Assembly (NCBI RefSeq): GCF_017873565.1
Contig: NZ_JAGGKH010000010.1
Coordinates: 124,001-188,000 of the forward strand
Origin: Lederbergia galactosidilytica
Lineage (GTDB): Bacteria > Bacillota > Bacilli > Bacillales > Bacillaceae_C
Direction of reading: 5' to 3'
Length of the DNA stretch: 64,000 nt
Shown: positions 22,134 to 31,412 of the stretch, one piece after another
Position numbering within the stretch: the stretch's first letter is position 1
How the letters are laid out: each line of letters starts with the position of its first letter
Notes under the pieces: model-generated
The model's database searches: none
What the model was told of the DNA's origin: nothing
The model's input: only the letters and a program-made list of their open reading frames with translations
Program-made: the position numbers and the translations under genes

Positions 22134-23369
22134 TTATTCATATAAAGAAAATTTTGCTGTTAGGGAAGAAACTCGTTCTCGTGCTTCTGCAAGTTTTGTT
22201 TCATCTTCATGGTTCTTTAAAACTAAACCAATAATCGATGCTATTTCATCCATCTCCTCAAGCCCAAAGCCACGGGACGTTACTGCAGGCGTACCAATTC
22301 TAATACCACTTGTCGTAAATGGACCTTCTGGGTCAAAAGGTATTGTATTTTTATTCACAGTTACACCAATATCATCCAAAACTTTTTCGGCTACTTTTCC
22401 TGTCAAACCAACTGAGCGCAGATCAAGGAGTAGCAAATGGTTATCTGTTCCACCCGATACTAGTTTTAATCCTTCTTTTTGTAAAGCTTCACCAAGACGT
22501 TTAGCATTGTTAATGATATTTTGGCTATACGTTTTAAAGTCTTCTGTCAATACTTCACCAAAGGCTACCGCTTTAGCCGCAATTACGTGCATAAGTGGAC
22601 CACCTTGAATTCCAGGGAACACAGATTTATCAATTTTTTTGCCAAACTCTTCCTTACATAAAATCATTCCACCACGAGGGCCTCTCAATGTTTTATGAGT
22701 AGTCGTTGTAACAAAGTCTGCATAAGGAACTGGGTTAGGATGATGACCAGTTGCAACAAGGCCTGCTATATGGGCCATGTCCACCATTAAATAGGCGCCC
22801 ACTTCATCTGCAATCTCACGAAACTTTTTAAAATCGATCGTACGAGGATATGCGCTAGCTCCAACAACAATCAATTTTGGTTTATGTTCCACAGCTTTTT
22901 GGCGTACATCTTCATAGTTAATATAATGAGTTTCTTCATCTACACCATATTCTACAAAGTTATACAAAACCCCACTGAAATTCACCGGACTCCCGTGAGT
23001 AAGATGCCCACCATGAGATAGATTCATCCCAAGAACTGTATCTCCTGGCTCTAGAATCGTAAAGTACACAGCCATATTTGCCTGTGCTCCTGAATGTGGC
23101 TGAACATTGACATATTCGGCTCCGAAGATTTCCTTCGCCCGATCACGAGCAAGATTTTCGGCAACATCTACATATTCACAACCACCATAATAACGACGAC
23201 CTGGATATCCTTCTGCATATTTATTCGTTAGGACAGAACCTTGAGCTTCCATAACTGCGGTACTCACAAAATTTTCTGATGCAATTAATTCAATTTTTGT
23301 GCGTTGACGTTTTAATTCGTTTTGAATCGCTTCATACAACTGTGGATCTTGTTTGGCAATGATGCTCAT
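22134..23369 (-). CDS. glyA: serine hydroxymethyltransferase
   Basis: A PLP enzyme converting serine and tetrahydrofolate to glycine and methylene-THF, the main one-carbon source. The 411-aa protein is full length. PLP is bound by Lys226 in [14 protein letters not shown], and DMAHIAGLV and [13 protein letters not shown] are intact. GGGGG precedes the ATG. Its upstream SigA-like promoter is listed separately. The 3-prime side is occupied by the IS1182 remnant. Confidence 0.98.
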   Translation of the reverse strand: MSIIAKQDPQLYEAIQNELKRQRTKIELIASENFVSTAVMEAQGSVLTNKYAEGYPGRRYYGGCEYVDVAENLARDRAKEIFGAEYVNVQPHSGAQANMAVYFTILEPGDTVLGMNLSHGGHLTHGSPVNFSGVLYNFVEYGVDEETHYINYEDVRQKAVEHKPKLIVVGASAYPRTIDFKKFREIADEVGAYLMVDMAHIAGLVATGHHPNPVPYADFVTTTTHKTLRGPRGGMILCKEEFGKKIDKSVFPGIQGGPLMHVIAAKAVAFGEVLTEDFKTYSQNIINNAKRLGEALQKEGLKLVSGGTDNHLLLLDLRSVGLTGKVAEKVLDDIGVTVNKNTIPFDPEGPFTTSGIRIGTPAVTSRGFGLEEMDEIASIIGLVLKNHEDETKLAEARERVSSLTAKFSLYE

Positions 23370-23420
23370 TTCTCATTCCCCCTATTATTTGACCGTATCA
23401 ACTTTTGTATATTCATTCTT

Positions 23421-23448
23421 ATTCTACCACGCAGAAAGTTCCTTGCAA
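23421..23448 (-). promoter_or_regulatory. possible SigA-type promoter of glyA
   Basis: TTGCAA (23448-23443), a 16-base spacer and TAGAAT (23426-23421) on the minus strand, about 50 bases before the glyA start. Two AACGTT motifs lie upstream at about 23480-23507; they are not a clear PurR box. Confidence 0.45.
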
Positions 23449-23583
23449 GCATATTCTAGATTATTTTTTGCCAATTCTTAACGTTTATGCTTAAAATCTG
23501 AAAAACGTTCATGTTTTTCAATACAGAAATAAATTTTGTCACTGCCGCTATTTCAACAAGGAACAGCTCGTATAAGCCCGATA

Positions 23584-23616
23584 AAACCAAAAATCAGAGG
23601 GAAATTCCCCCTGATA
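23584..23616 (-). terminator. ywlG terminator
   Basis: ATCAGGGGG-AATTT-CCCTCTGAT stem followed on the minus strand by TTTTGGTTTTA, 12 bp after the ywlG stop. Confidence 0.8.
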
Positions 23617-23627
23617 GACACCAATTT

Positions 23628-24179
23628 CTATTTATATATCGCTCGTGCACCGCCAATTAATTTCGGCCGAGTGATCGCGGTTGTGACATGGGCATGCCCA
23701 ATTTGTTTTTGCTCGATTCGAACAGGAACAGCGACATGCTTTAAATGCATCCCAATAAAAGTATCACCAATATCAATTCCCGCATCCGCTTGGATAAATT
23801 CTACTACAACAGGATTCTTAAAATGTTGATAAGCATATGTTGCCATAGAGCCTCCCGCGTAAGGAGCAGGAACGACAGAAACTTTTTCCCAGCCTTTTTT
23901 TTCAGCTATTTCTTTTTCAAGCACCACCGCTCGATTTAAATGTTCACAGCACTGGAATGCTAAGTAAAGCTGTTTTTCCAGCGCATATTTATGGAGTGCT
24001 TCAAATAAAATTGCTGCAACCTCCATTGTGCCAGATGTCCCTATTTTTTCACCAATAATTTCTGATGTTGAACACCCGACAACTAAAATACTTCCTTGTT
24101 CGAGTTGAAAATGCTCTTTACATCCTTGAACAAGTTGATCCACTTCTTGGCTCCACTTCTTTATAGCCGTGTTGCTCAT
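23628..24179 (-). CDS. YwlG family protein (TIGR01440/DUF436)
   Basis: A 183-aa cytoplasmic protein of unknown function. The family motif [14 protein letters not shown] lies at residues 35-48, and the C-terminal half carries [23 protein letters not shown]. The start overlaps the rpiB stop by four bases (ATGA), so the two are translationally coupled. In Bacillus it always lies between glyA and rpiB, which hints at a metabolic role, but none is established. Confidence 0.88.
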   Translation of the reverse strand: MSNTAIKKWSQEVDQLVQGCKEHFQLEQGSILVVGCSTSEIIGEKIGTSGTMEVAAILFEALHKYALEKQLYLAFQCCEHLNRAVVLEKEIAEKKGWEKVSVVPAPYAGGSMATYAYQHFKNPVVVEFIQADAGIDIGDTFIGMHLKHVAVPVRIEQKQIGHAHVTTAITRPKLIGGARAIYK

Positions 24180-24646
24180 TCTCCTCTTTCACTTCCTGCT
24201 GCTACTTCTGCTTCCTCATAATCGCTTATCTTATCAATTCTATTTTTGTGCCGCCCACCTTCAAATTCGGTTAACAGCCAAGTTTTTGCGATTTCACTTG
24301 CTAACCCAGCCCCAATCACTCTCTCGCCCATGGCCAGCATATTACTATCATTATGAAGTCGAGTCATTTTTGCACTAAATACGTCATGAACAAGAGCACA
24401 ACGAATCCCTTTAACTTTATTGGCTGATATACTCATTCCAATTCCTGTTCCACAAATCAAAATTCCGCGATCAAATTCCCCCTGTGCCACTTTCTCAGCT
24501 ACAGGCATTGCATAATCAGGATAATCAACAGATGTTTCGCAATCACATCCGAAATCTTGATATTCTATTTCTAATTCCTCTAATAATTCACGAATCACTT
24601 CACGGATGTGAATCCCACCATGGTCTGACGCTAGCGCTACTTTCAT
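24176..24646 (-). CDS. rpiB: ribose-5-phosphate isomerase B (YwlF)
   Basis: Interconverts ribose 5-phosphate and ribulose 5-phosphate in the non-oxidative pentose phosphate pathway. The 156-aa RpiB/LacAB fold shows SDHGG at residues 7-11, the active-site Cys65 in [14 protein letters not shown], His87 in VHDVF, and [22 protein letters not shown] stands before the ATG. Overlaps ywlG by four bases. Confidence 0.95.
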   Translation of the reverse strand: MKVALASDHGGIHIREVIRELLEELEIEYQDFGCDCETSVDYPDYAMPVAEKVAQGEFDRGILICGTGIGMSISANKVKGIRCALVHDVFSAKMTRLHNDSNMLAMGERVIGAGLASEIAKTWLLTEFEGGRHKNRIDKISDYEEAEVAAGSERGE

Positions 24647-24670
24647 TTAGATTGCCTCCTTAAAAGTAAG

Positions 24671-24893
24671 GACCGTTCTTATAAAGATTGTTCATAAAGA
24701 CTATAAAATAAACTTGTCGTGTGAGGAACCTCGACTATGTACGGACACATTCTATGGCAACGTAGAAAACAGAACAGCCTGTCCAAACCATTGAAGTATG
24801 AGAAGATTAAAATGAACGTTAGGATTATATCCATACATTGGGCAACTCAGGCTTTTTATCCTCTGTTTTGAACACGAACTTATATGAACGGTC
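24671..24893. repeat. inverted-repeat element, GTTCAAAAA family, copy 3
   Basis: Ends GACCGTTCTTATAAAGATTGTTCA and, inverted, GACCGTTCATATAAGTTCGTGTTCA form long terminal inverted repeats. About 223 bp, no ORF. It lies between the MCP gene and rpiB. This copy has the clearest outer termini of the family. Confidence 0.75.
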
Positions 24894-24910
24894 TTATGAT
24901 CATAATACTA

Positions 24911-26200
24911 TTATAAATAAAAACGGGCGACTGTGTCTTTTAATTTGCTAGCTTGATTCTCCAAAGCTATCGCTAATTGATCAATTTCTTCCATATCCTG
25001 AGCTTGCTTAGTCGCAACCCGCGCCACTTCTTCCGCTCCTGCCGAAGTCTCTTCAGCAATCGCCGCAACCTCTTCTGCTTGTCCCGAAGTTTCTTGGACA
25101 TTTTCCATTTGTCGATCTACTAACTGCAAAATATCAGCTACAGATATAGCCGATTGGTGGATAGTTTCTGTCATTTTTCCAATGACAAGATTTGTTTGTT
25201 TGCCTCTCTCTACCTCTTCATCAACAGAAGTCACTTGCTCTGAAATCTGTTTTACTACATGTTTAACCTCTGTTTGAATATTATGTAGTAGGTCTGTAAT
25301 TCCATGGACAGCATTTGCACTTTCATCTGCTAGTTTTCTAACTTCTTCGGCGACTACTGCGAATCCTTTACCATGTTCTCCTGCCCGTGCCGCTTCAATC
25401 GACGCGTTTAACGCCAGCAAATTGGTCTGATTGGCAATATCTCCTACCAGATGAATGATTTCCTCTACTTTAGAAGCATTGTCTTCCAATCTTTTAACAG
25501 ATTTAAGAGATTGATCATTTCTATCTGCTAATTGCCCGATCCCTACCACGAGTGAGTCGACGACCTTTTGACTTTCCTTAAGTTCAGTCAACATTTCTTG
25601 GGAGATATTTTCTGATCTTCTTGCCTTATCTTGGACAAGTTTTGCCAGTCTTGTGATGTCCTCTACTGATTCCGCAGTAGCTTGTATAGCAGCGGCAGAG
25701 CTTTCAGCCCCAGAAGATATTTCAGAAATCGTATGTGCAACACTTTCCGCTTCTTCTGTTACTTTTTTAGATTTGTGTGAAATTGAAATTACATTCGCAT
25801 TTGTTTGAGTAATATTTCCTTCAATCTGCTGGACAATTTCTCGTAAACTACCTAACATTTTGTTGAAAGCGAGACCTAGCGCTCTAATTTCATCATCAGT
25901 TTTGCCGATCGCCACATCAGTCCCAATATCTCCCTCTCCAGCCCTTGAGGCAGCTTCTTTCAATCTATGAAGTGGCTTAGTCATGATGGTGGCGCTTAAA
26001 TACGCAAGAATACCTGACCAAATAATACCTAATAATAAAGTAAGAATAGTAAATACATGCTCATTCATATATTGATCAACAAACGGATAAACAAAATACA
26101 AGAAAATAGCACTCGTCGAAAATGTAATCATTGCTAATGTAGTCGTAAAAACGACTAACTTTTTCTGTAAACCAAAACGATATCGCTGCTTCTTTGTCAT
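24911..26200 (-). CDS. methyl-accepting chemotaxis protein with minimal external loop
   Basis: A 429-aa chemoreceptor. The ATG at 26200 has AGGAGTAGGG upstream; an extension to 26254 is unsupported. Two membrane helices (about 15-38 and 50-72) enclose an external loop of only about 12 residues, so there is no conventional ligand domain. A HAMP domain follows (73-125), then a signalling domain whose hairpin tip is intact ([21 protein letters not shown]). Ligand sensing must be within the membrane, through HAMP, or by a partner. It sits between rpiB and ywlE, where B. subtilis has no receptor gene. Confidence 0.9.
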   Translation of the reverse strand: MTKKQRYRFGLQKKLVVFTTTLAMITFSTSAIFLYFVYPFVDQYMNEHVFTILTLLLGIIWSGILAYLSATIMTKPLHRLKEAASRAGEGDIGTDVAIGKTDDEIRALGLAFNKMLGSLREIVQQIEGNITQTNANVISISHKSKKVTEEAESVAHTISEISSGAESSAAAIQATAESVEDITRLAKLVQDKARRSENISQEMLTELKESQKVVDSLVVGIGQLADRNDQSLKSVKRLEDNASKVEEIIHLVGDIANQTNLLALNASIEAARAGEHGKGFAVVAEEVRKLADESANAVHGITDLLHNIQTEVKHVVKQISEQVTSVDEEVERGKQTNLVIGKMTETIHQSAISVADILQLVDRQMENVQETSGQAEEVAAIAEETSAGAEEVARVATKQAQDMEEIDQLAIALENQASKLKDTVARFYL

Positions 26201-26231
26201 AATCCCTACTCCTGTCAATAGTAAGATCTCG

Positions 26232-26672
26232 TTACTCCTTAAACATTCTGCCAATCAACTCATTTAATTCCGTAAAGGTCATTTGATAAACTGTTCCATC
26301 TCCCCCATATGGATCTACTACATCAAGAGAACCTATGTCTTCTCCCAGAAATTCTTTTAATGTAAAAATTTTATCAGCATAAGCTGGATAGGAATTCATA
26401 ACTATATCTTTATGCCCAGTCGTCATAGTAAAAACATGGGTAGCCCAATCTAAGTCATCTTTATTCAATCCTTTGGATTGATGCATGCATTCAATTCCAT
26501 TTTCCTGTAAAACTTGAATTGTATTCTGGGCTGCACTCTCGCCTTCCATCGCAAACAAACCTGCAGATTTCGCTACCCCTTTCTTTCCCCATTTATGATT
26601 AAAAATAGCTTCTGCCATTGGACTACGGCAAGTATTACCAGTACAAATAAAGAGAACTTTCCAACCGTTCAC
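26232..26672 (-). CDS. ywlE: protein-arginine phosphatase YwlE (low-molecular-weight phosphatase family)
   Basis: Removes phosphate from phosphoarginine residues placed by McsB, opposing ClpCP targeting. The GTG at 26672 has GGAGGG seven bases before it and gives 146 aa; upstream in-frame codons to 26786 are not supported. The P-loop is CTGNTCRS at residues 10-17; Thr14 stands where the arginine-specific threonine of B. subtilis YwlE lies, which favours phosphoarginine over phosphotyrosine. The general-acid motif appears as DPYGG. Confidence 0.92.
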   Translation of the reverse strand: MNGWKVLFICTGNTCRSPMAEAIFNHKWGKKGVAKSAGLFAMEGESAAQNTIQVLQENGIECMHQSKGLNKDDLDWATHVFTMTTGHKDIVMNSYPAYADKIFTLKEFLGEDIGSLDVVDPYGGDGTVYQMTFTELNELIGRMFKE

Positions 26673-26969
26673 TGTATGATCCCTCCAAATTTTATACATG
26701 ACAAATATCCTTTTAAAAACATAGGCCAAAAGGCCGTATATTACTTTGTAAAAATTATCCCATACTTCCAGAAAAAAAGACAGCATTTTCCAGTTAGATC
26801 AGAAAAAAGTGAGATCCATTTATTCAAAACATAGCAAATATTCCGAAGCCGGAGAAAGACAAAAAACTTCCAACGGTTCGGATGATTTAACTTCAAGTTC
26901 CTAACTTATGTAACTAGTCAAAGACAGCAAAAACAATTGTATTTTTCTTCAACATTTCAACACTATGAA

Positions 26970-27518
26970 TTACCACGGAAAAGGAACTAATAGCTTAATT
27001 CCATAAGCAATTAGGATAATTCCGCCTAATAATTCGCCGTACATTCCTAACATATTTTGCATTTTTCGCCCAATCAATAAACCACTCCAAGTCAATCCGA
27101 TCGACATAGTGGAAAAGCAAATGACAGCTAGCGCCGCCTTTGCTCCAAAGATACCGAGACTCAAGCCCGCCGAAAAACTGTCTATACTTACTAAGAAAGA
27201 AAAAAGGAATACCCCCCAGCCAACAGGGATAACCGAGCTATCATCAGATCGAAATATAGTTAGAACCATTTGCAGTCCTAATATAATAAGTAAAAGCCCA
27301 CCAATATATATGGTAATCTCTCCAAAGGTACCTGACAATAAATGCCCAGCAAATATTCCAATTAAGGGCATTAATAAGTGAAAGATACCGACGACTATCC
27401 CAATATAAAAAATCTGTCTAAGTCTGATTTTATATACACCCATACCTAAAGATATCGAAAAAGCATCCATACTAACCGCAAAAGCCATGATCACAATTGT
27501 CACAATCTCTGCAAGCAC
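26970..27518 (-). CDS. mntP: manganese efflux pump MntP
   Basis: A 182-aa, six-helix exporter of Mn2+ related to the LysE superfamily. The two homologous halves each carry a conserved Asp motif, SMDAFSISLGMG near the N terminus and SIDSFSAGLSLG in the middle. The GTG at 27518 has AAAGGGG eight bases upstream; an in-frame ATG at 27545 lacks a good site. No yybP-ykoY riboswitch is visible upstream. Position matches B. subtilis ywlD. Confidence 0.9.
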   Translation of the reverse strand: MLAEIVTIVIMAFAVSMDAFSISLGMGVYKIRLRQIFYIGIVVGIFHLLMPLIGIFAGHLLSGTFGEITIYIGGLLLIILGLQMVLTIFRSDDSSVIPVGWGVFLFSFLVSIDSFSAGLSLGIFGAKAALAVICFSTMSIGLTWSGLLIGRKMQNMLGMYGELLGGIILIAYGIKLLVPFPW

Positions 27519-27837
27519 CCTAATTTCCCCTTTCCCCTCGGACATGCCTCTAAAGGAAAGATATGCGGGAAGGGATAAAACTAGAAGGTAGTTAGGAGAT
27601 AAAAATTAGTGAACAAAGAATATAATTTAGGATAGTCGGAAAATAATGTGGAATAAGTTATAGTTTTTGAATGACGCAAATGGCATATGCTCCCTTTCCG
27701 CGGGCGAGTATCAAGTCTACTCAAGCTCGGCCCTTCCGCTCTCTTACTTCCATCAAGAGTCTCGCCTATTCCATTTGCTTGACCGGCTTATCGTTTTATA
27801 TTTCCCACGCGATAAACCGAATACTAAATTATAATCA
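27519..27837. other. intergenic region with a REP-like palindrome
   Basis: At 27668-27785 an element runs from GACGCAAATGGCATATGCTCC through CGCGGGCGAG to CGCCTATTCCATTTGCTT, with AAATGG at one end and CCATTT at the other; it is GC-rich in the middle and resembles the REP-like family at 21671. The rest holds no gene. Confidence 0.5.
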
Positions 27838-28896
27838 TCAGTCTTGCTTGTCTTGAATTAGCCAATGATGTCCAGCCGCTTTTTCAAGTCGATTCATAAT
27901 CGCTACCCCCACACCTAATTGCGGAAATACTTCTGAGTAAATAAAATCAACATGAGACTGATCAAATTCCCTTAAGGTGTAATAGAGTTGGTGTGCCACT
28001 TGATCAAGCTGTTTTCTACTACCAACATTAAGTATAAGGTCAGCTTGATATTTTTGTTTTGTTTCACTTGAAGCAAGTACACCTACCTTTAAACCCTGTT
28101 TACGTTTTTCATTAATTAAACTTTGAATCCAATCTACTTCCCCATCCACCAAATAGAGTGGAGCACTGGGCGAATAATGTTTATATTTCATTCCTGGTGC
28201 TCTCGGTGCATCCGTTTTTTCTAGTAAATTCGAAGCAATTTCAATTTTATCTGATACAACACTTTCTAATTCTTCCTTGGTAATTCCACCAGGCCGCAAA
28301 ATAACCGGTACCTCACCTGTGCAATCTAACACCGTTGATTCAAGGCCAACTCCTGTTGCTCCACCATCTACAATCCCCGCGATTTTTCCATTAAGATCTT
28401 GTTGAACATGGAGAGCAGTTGTTGGACTCGGCTTCCCGGAACGATTTGCACTGGGCGCTGCTATAGGAAGGCCTGATGCCCGAATTAAGGCAAGTGCAAC
28501 TGGATGACTTGGCATGCGAATCGCTACAGTATCTAACCCCGCTGTGACTAAATCAGATAAAACCCCAGGACTTTTTGGAAAAATTAGGGTGAGGGGGCCC
28601 GGCCAAAAAGCATCTATCAACAGTTTCGCCTGCTTAGATATTCCTGCTACCAGCTTTTCTAACTGTTGATATTCAGCAATGTGGACAATCAGTGGATTAT
28701 CAGCAGGCCTCCCTTTAGCTTTGAAAATTTGAGCTACCGCTTCATCTGAATGTGCATTTGCCCCCAACCCATACACTGTCTCGGTCGGAAAAGCTACTAT
28801 TTGATTATCCCGTATATACTGCGCAGCCTCAGCAATCCGTGGATAACCTTCAATATTATCCACATTACTATCCACAGGCCAATAGTTTGTGTTCAT
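27838..28896 (-). CDS. tsaC: threonylcarbamoyl-AMP synthase TsaC/Sua5 (YwlC)
   Basis: Makes threonylcarbamoyl-AMP from threonine, bicarbonate and ATP for the t6A37 modification of ANN-decoding tRNAs. From the ATG at 28896 (GGGG eight bases upstream) it is 352 aa, the long Sua5 form: an N-terminal YrdC domain with FPTETVYGLGANA and PSANRSGKPSPT, and a C-terminal Sua5 domain joined by a linker containing APGMKYKHYSP. A longer frame to 28953 has no ribosome site. The gene is preceded by a DnaA-box cluster. Confidence 0.94.
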   Translation of the reverse strand: MNTNYWPVDSNVDNIEGYPRIAEAAQYIRDNQIVAFPTETVYGLGANAHSDEAVAQIFKAKGRPADNPLIVHIAEYQQLEKLVAGISKQAKLLIDAFWPGPLTLIFPKSPGVLSDLVTAGLDTVAIRMPSHPVALALIRASGLPIAAPSANRSGKPSPTTALHVQQDLNGKIAGIVDGGATGVGLESTVLDCTGEVPVILRPGGITKEELESVVSDKIEIASNLLEKTDAPRAPGMKYKHYSPSAPLYLVDGEVDWIQSLINEKRKQGLKVGVLASSETKQKYQADLILNVGSRKQLDQVAHQLYYTLREFDQSHVDFIYSEVFPQLGVGVAIMNRLEKAAGHHWLIQDKQD

Positions 28897-28979
28897 AATT
28901 TGTTCCCCATTTCTATTCAAACTATAAAGACCATTATATTTGTCTTTCTTCATTCATCAATATTAAAAAGGCGAACTAG

Positions 28980-29154
28980 TTATCCCCATCTGTGGATAAC
29001 TAGTTCATTCCTAGTGGATAACTCCTGTTGATTATGTGCATAAGTATGCCCTAAACGCAAAACTTTCTTAACAAATCAACTAAAAATACCTTTTCTAATG
29101 CAAAGTCAAGATACTATTCTACTCCACAACTTATGTTACCTGAGTTTATCCACA
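28980..29154. promoter_or_regulatory. DnaA-box cluster upstream of tsaC (ywlC)
   Basis: Four DnaA-box-like 9-mers: TTATCCCCA (28980), TGTGGATAA (28991, exact consensus inverted), AGTGGATAA (29013, one mismatch) and TTATCCACA (29146, exact). In B. subtilis the ywlC-ywlB intergenic region is one of the few stable chromosomal DnaA-binding clusters, so position and content agree. Confidence 0.7.
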
Positions 29155-29303
29155 TATAATAAAGTCAAACCAATTCTGCTCACCACTAGTTTATCAGTGC
29201 AAATGCGATAAAGAAAGCAAGTTTTTTTACAATAGAGTGGTTTATTTCTTTTTGCGAATAATCCCCTATCTATTCATAGAAAAATCCCTCCATAGAGAGA
29301 CTT
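29155..29303. other. spacer after spoIIR
   Basis: AT-rich, no ORF. Imperfect complementarity between CTCTCTATGGAGGGATTTTTC and nearby CTATGAATAG on the minus strand could mark the spoIIR transcript end, but it is not a strong intrinsic terminator. Confidence 0.35.
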
Positions 29304-30173
29304 TCAAAAGATTTTATCCCATAATTCAACTAGGAAAAACTTCACTTCCACTTCATCTTCTTGATTGACTACAATATCTGTTTCTGTTTCAGTATCCACA
29401 ACTTCTTCGTTATCCCCAGACCCCTCTATATCCGACTCTGGTTCTTTATCCGTATGATCCCCTTCTTTATCTTTCTCTTGCCCTTTGGTCTTATCTTTAT
29501 CTTTGTCCTGCTCTTTATCTTCATCTTGCCCTTTGTCTTTCTTTTCAACTTTCTCTTGCTTTTCAGGAACTTCCGTTTCCTCCTCAGTTGAAGATTCTGT
29601 TTTCTCTTCTTCAACCGTTTCTTCTACACCTTCACTTACAGCTAAACTATTAGAGAAGTCTAAAAAACATAATGGCGGAAAAAGTACACACCACCAATTC
29701 GCACCTTTTCCTTCTCCGATTGTAATCACAATCGCTTCATATGTTCCCGCCGGATAAAGATATTGTCCATAGAGTTTCGTCGGAAACTGCGCTTCATTAA
29801 AGTCTACTTGTACAGTATTATCTATATTGGCTTCATTTAGTTTTTGATTCGCAATTTCTTCAATGACATCCAAACGTGAGATCATTAATTCCCTAGCTTC
29901 TTCAAGTGAAGTTAATTCAGCCACCCATCCATTAATTTCTTCGTTTACAGCATCGCGTATTTCCCTTTTAACCGCTTGATCCTTTTCTTTATCACTATTC
30001 GCTAGTATACGTAAACGAATCGCTTCATCAGGTATTACTAAAGGATCTGTTGCCTGTGCTACATCCAATTTTGGTAAAACTAAACTTACTACAGTCCCCA
30101 TCACTAAAACTAATATATACATCCACGCAATATTTTTTTGATAGAATCTTTTTTTCATATATTCCTTTTTCAT
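29304..30173 (-). CDS. spoIIR: stage II sporulation protein R with an acidic low-complexity insert
   Basis: The forespore signal that is secreted into the intermembrane space and triggers SpoIIGA to process pro-SigE. The 289-aa product has a signal/anchor at residues 14-33, the conserved domain (LRILANSDKEKDQAVKREIRD, YLYPAGTYEAIVITIGEGKGANWWCVLFPPLCFLD) to about 172, and the conserved C terminus VEVKFFLVELWDKIF at 275-289. Between these lies about 90 residues of Glu/Lys/Asp-rich repeats (DKDKDK, KGQEKDK), making it longer than the usual about 220 aa. AGAGGGGG precedes the ATG. A SigF-type promoter is visible. Confidence 0.93.
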   Translation of the reverse strand: MKKEYMKKRFYQKNIAWMYILVLVMGTVVSLVLPKLDVAQATDPLVIPDEAIRLRILANSDKEKDQAVKREIRDAVNEEINGWVAELTSLEEARELMISRLDVIEEIANQKLNEANIDNTVQVDFNEAQFPTKLYGQYLYPAGTYEAIVITIGEGKGANWWCVLFPPLCFLDFSNSLAVSEGVEETVEEEKTESSTEEETEVPEKQEKVEKKDKGQDEDKEQDKDKDKTKGQEKDKEGDHTDKEPESDIEGSGDNEEVVDTETETDIVVNQEDEVEVKFFLVELWDKIF

Positions 30174-30197
30174 TTCTAACTGCCCCCTCTACAAATG

Positions 30198-30227
30198 CAG
30201 TATAGACAGAAAAATAGAATCATATAC
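30198..30227 (-). promoter_or_regulatory. possible SigF-type promoter of spoIIR
   Basis: GTATA (30227-30223), 15 bases, then GTCTATACTG (30207-30198) on the minus strand, about 25 bases before the spoIIR start. Two positions of the -10 deviate from consensus. spoIIR is SigF-dependent in B. subtilis. Confidence 0.5.
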
Positions 30228-30550
30228 ATAGAAAAGCGGAAGTCTCCGCTTAGCATCGTACAAATTTTTCAGCAAAGGATGAACGACTAAAGGCGTGCCG
30301 TCCTGGCGCAACGTCGTTCTGACCTACATCCTGTAGGCCGGAGATATAGGAAACACGATGAACCGAAAGGGTGAATCGATGTTGACTTATCGTAGGAAGA
30401 AAACGTTAATTTGCTAGATGCTGGAGACTGGAGCTAGACACATAGAAAAGCGCAGGCGACTGATTAGCTACGTACAAACTTTTTAACAAAGGATGAACGG
30501 CTAAAGGCGTGCCATCCTGGCACAACGCCGTTCTGACTACATCCTGGAGT
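30224..30550. repeat. two copies of the AGAAAAGCGGAAG repeat family
   Basis: Copies at about 30230-30345 and 30445-30550 share ACATAGAAAAGCG, GTACAAA, AAAGGATGAACG-CTAAAGGCGTGCC, TCCTGGC-CAACG and GTTCTGAC-TACATCCTG. Between them GCTGGAGACTGGAGCTAGACAC links to the tandem repeats after pbpG (reverse complement). No ORF is supported. Confidence 0.65.
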
Positions 30551-30551
30551 C

Positions 30552-31412
30552 CTAGGGTTTGCATTGAACGATGACAATGCGATCCTTTCCATTAATATCC
30601 CATAGGGTTTCCGTGAGCGCTGTTGGAAAGATGCTTTTCATCAAGGCAACAACTGCTTCTCCTTGTCCCGCTCCAATTTCAAAGGCAATCAACGCCTTGC
30701 CTTGAATGACTTTTGGCAAATCCAAAGCGAATCTTCTATAAAAATCAAGACCATCTTCCCCAGCAAATAAAGCCAAAGCTGGCTCATGTTCCTGAACAAC
30801 TTCATCAAGAACATCGTGCACTGGAATATAAGGTGGATTAGATAATATAATGTCCTGTTTTTCACCTGCTTGTATAAGGGGCTCAAGTAAATCCCCTTGT
30901 CGAAAATGGATATTCGCCCCCAATGTATGCGCATTTTCCTTCGCTACATTTAAAGCATCTTGAGAGATATCGGTTGCGAGTACTTCTAATCCAGGGCATT
31001 CTAGTTTCATGGTAATGGCTATGGCGCCACTACCTGTCCCAATATCCGCTAATCTTAAATCCCTTGTTTCAGGGAAAAAATTACTGATTCTGTGTAATAC
31101 AGCCTCGATTAATTCTTCTGTTTCTGGACGGGGAATTAACACATGCTTATTCACCTTAAATTTACGCCCATAAAATTCTTCATAGCCCATAATATGCTGA
31201 ATCGGCTTACCAAGAGCATGTTGCGTAACTGTTTGTTCAAAACGCAGCCATTGGTCCTCTGTTAAAGGCATTCTTTGTTCCGCTAACAATTTTGATCTAT
31301 CTACATTTAAAATCCACTGTAAGAGCCATTCACCAGCATTCTCATCTCGATTATGTTTCTTTAAACAAGAAGAAGCCCATTTCAGGGCCTCAAATACTTT
31401 TTTTGTTTCCAT
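30552..31412 (-). CDS. prmC: release factor glutamine methyltransferase PrmC
   Basis: Methylates the Gln of the GGQ motif in release factors RF1 and RF2 using SAM. The 286-aa protein has an N-terminal helical domain, the SAM loop DIGTGSGAIA at residues 123-132 and the catalytic NPPY at 192-195 (SNPPYIPVHD). The ATG follows the prfA stop directly, so the pair is translationally coupled, placing the modifier right after its substrate. Confidence 0.96.
   Translation of the reverse strand: METKKVFEALKWASSCLKKHNRDENAGEWLLQWILNVDRSKLLAEQRMPLTEDQWLRFEQTVTQHALGKPIQHIMGYEEFYGRKFKVNKHVLIPRPETEELIEAVLHRISNFFPETRDLRLADIGTGSGAIAITMKLECPGLEVLATDISQDALNVAKENAHTLGANIHFRQGDLLEPLIQAGEKQDIILSNPPYIPVHDVLDEVVQEHEPALALFAGEDGLDFYRRFALDLPKVIQGKALIAFEIGAGQGEAVVALMKSIFPTALTETLWDINGKDRIVIVQCKP

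Noticed and set aside
27519-27670. yybP-ykoY manganese riboswitch before mntP
   Set aside because: None of the conserved loop blocks of that riboswitch could be found on the minus strand.
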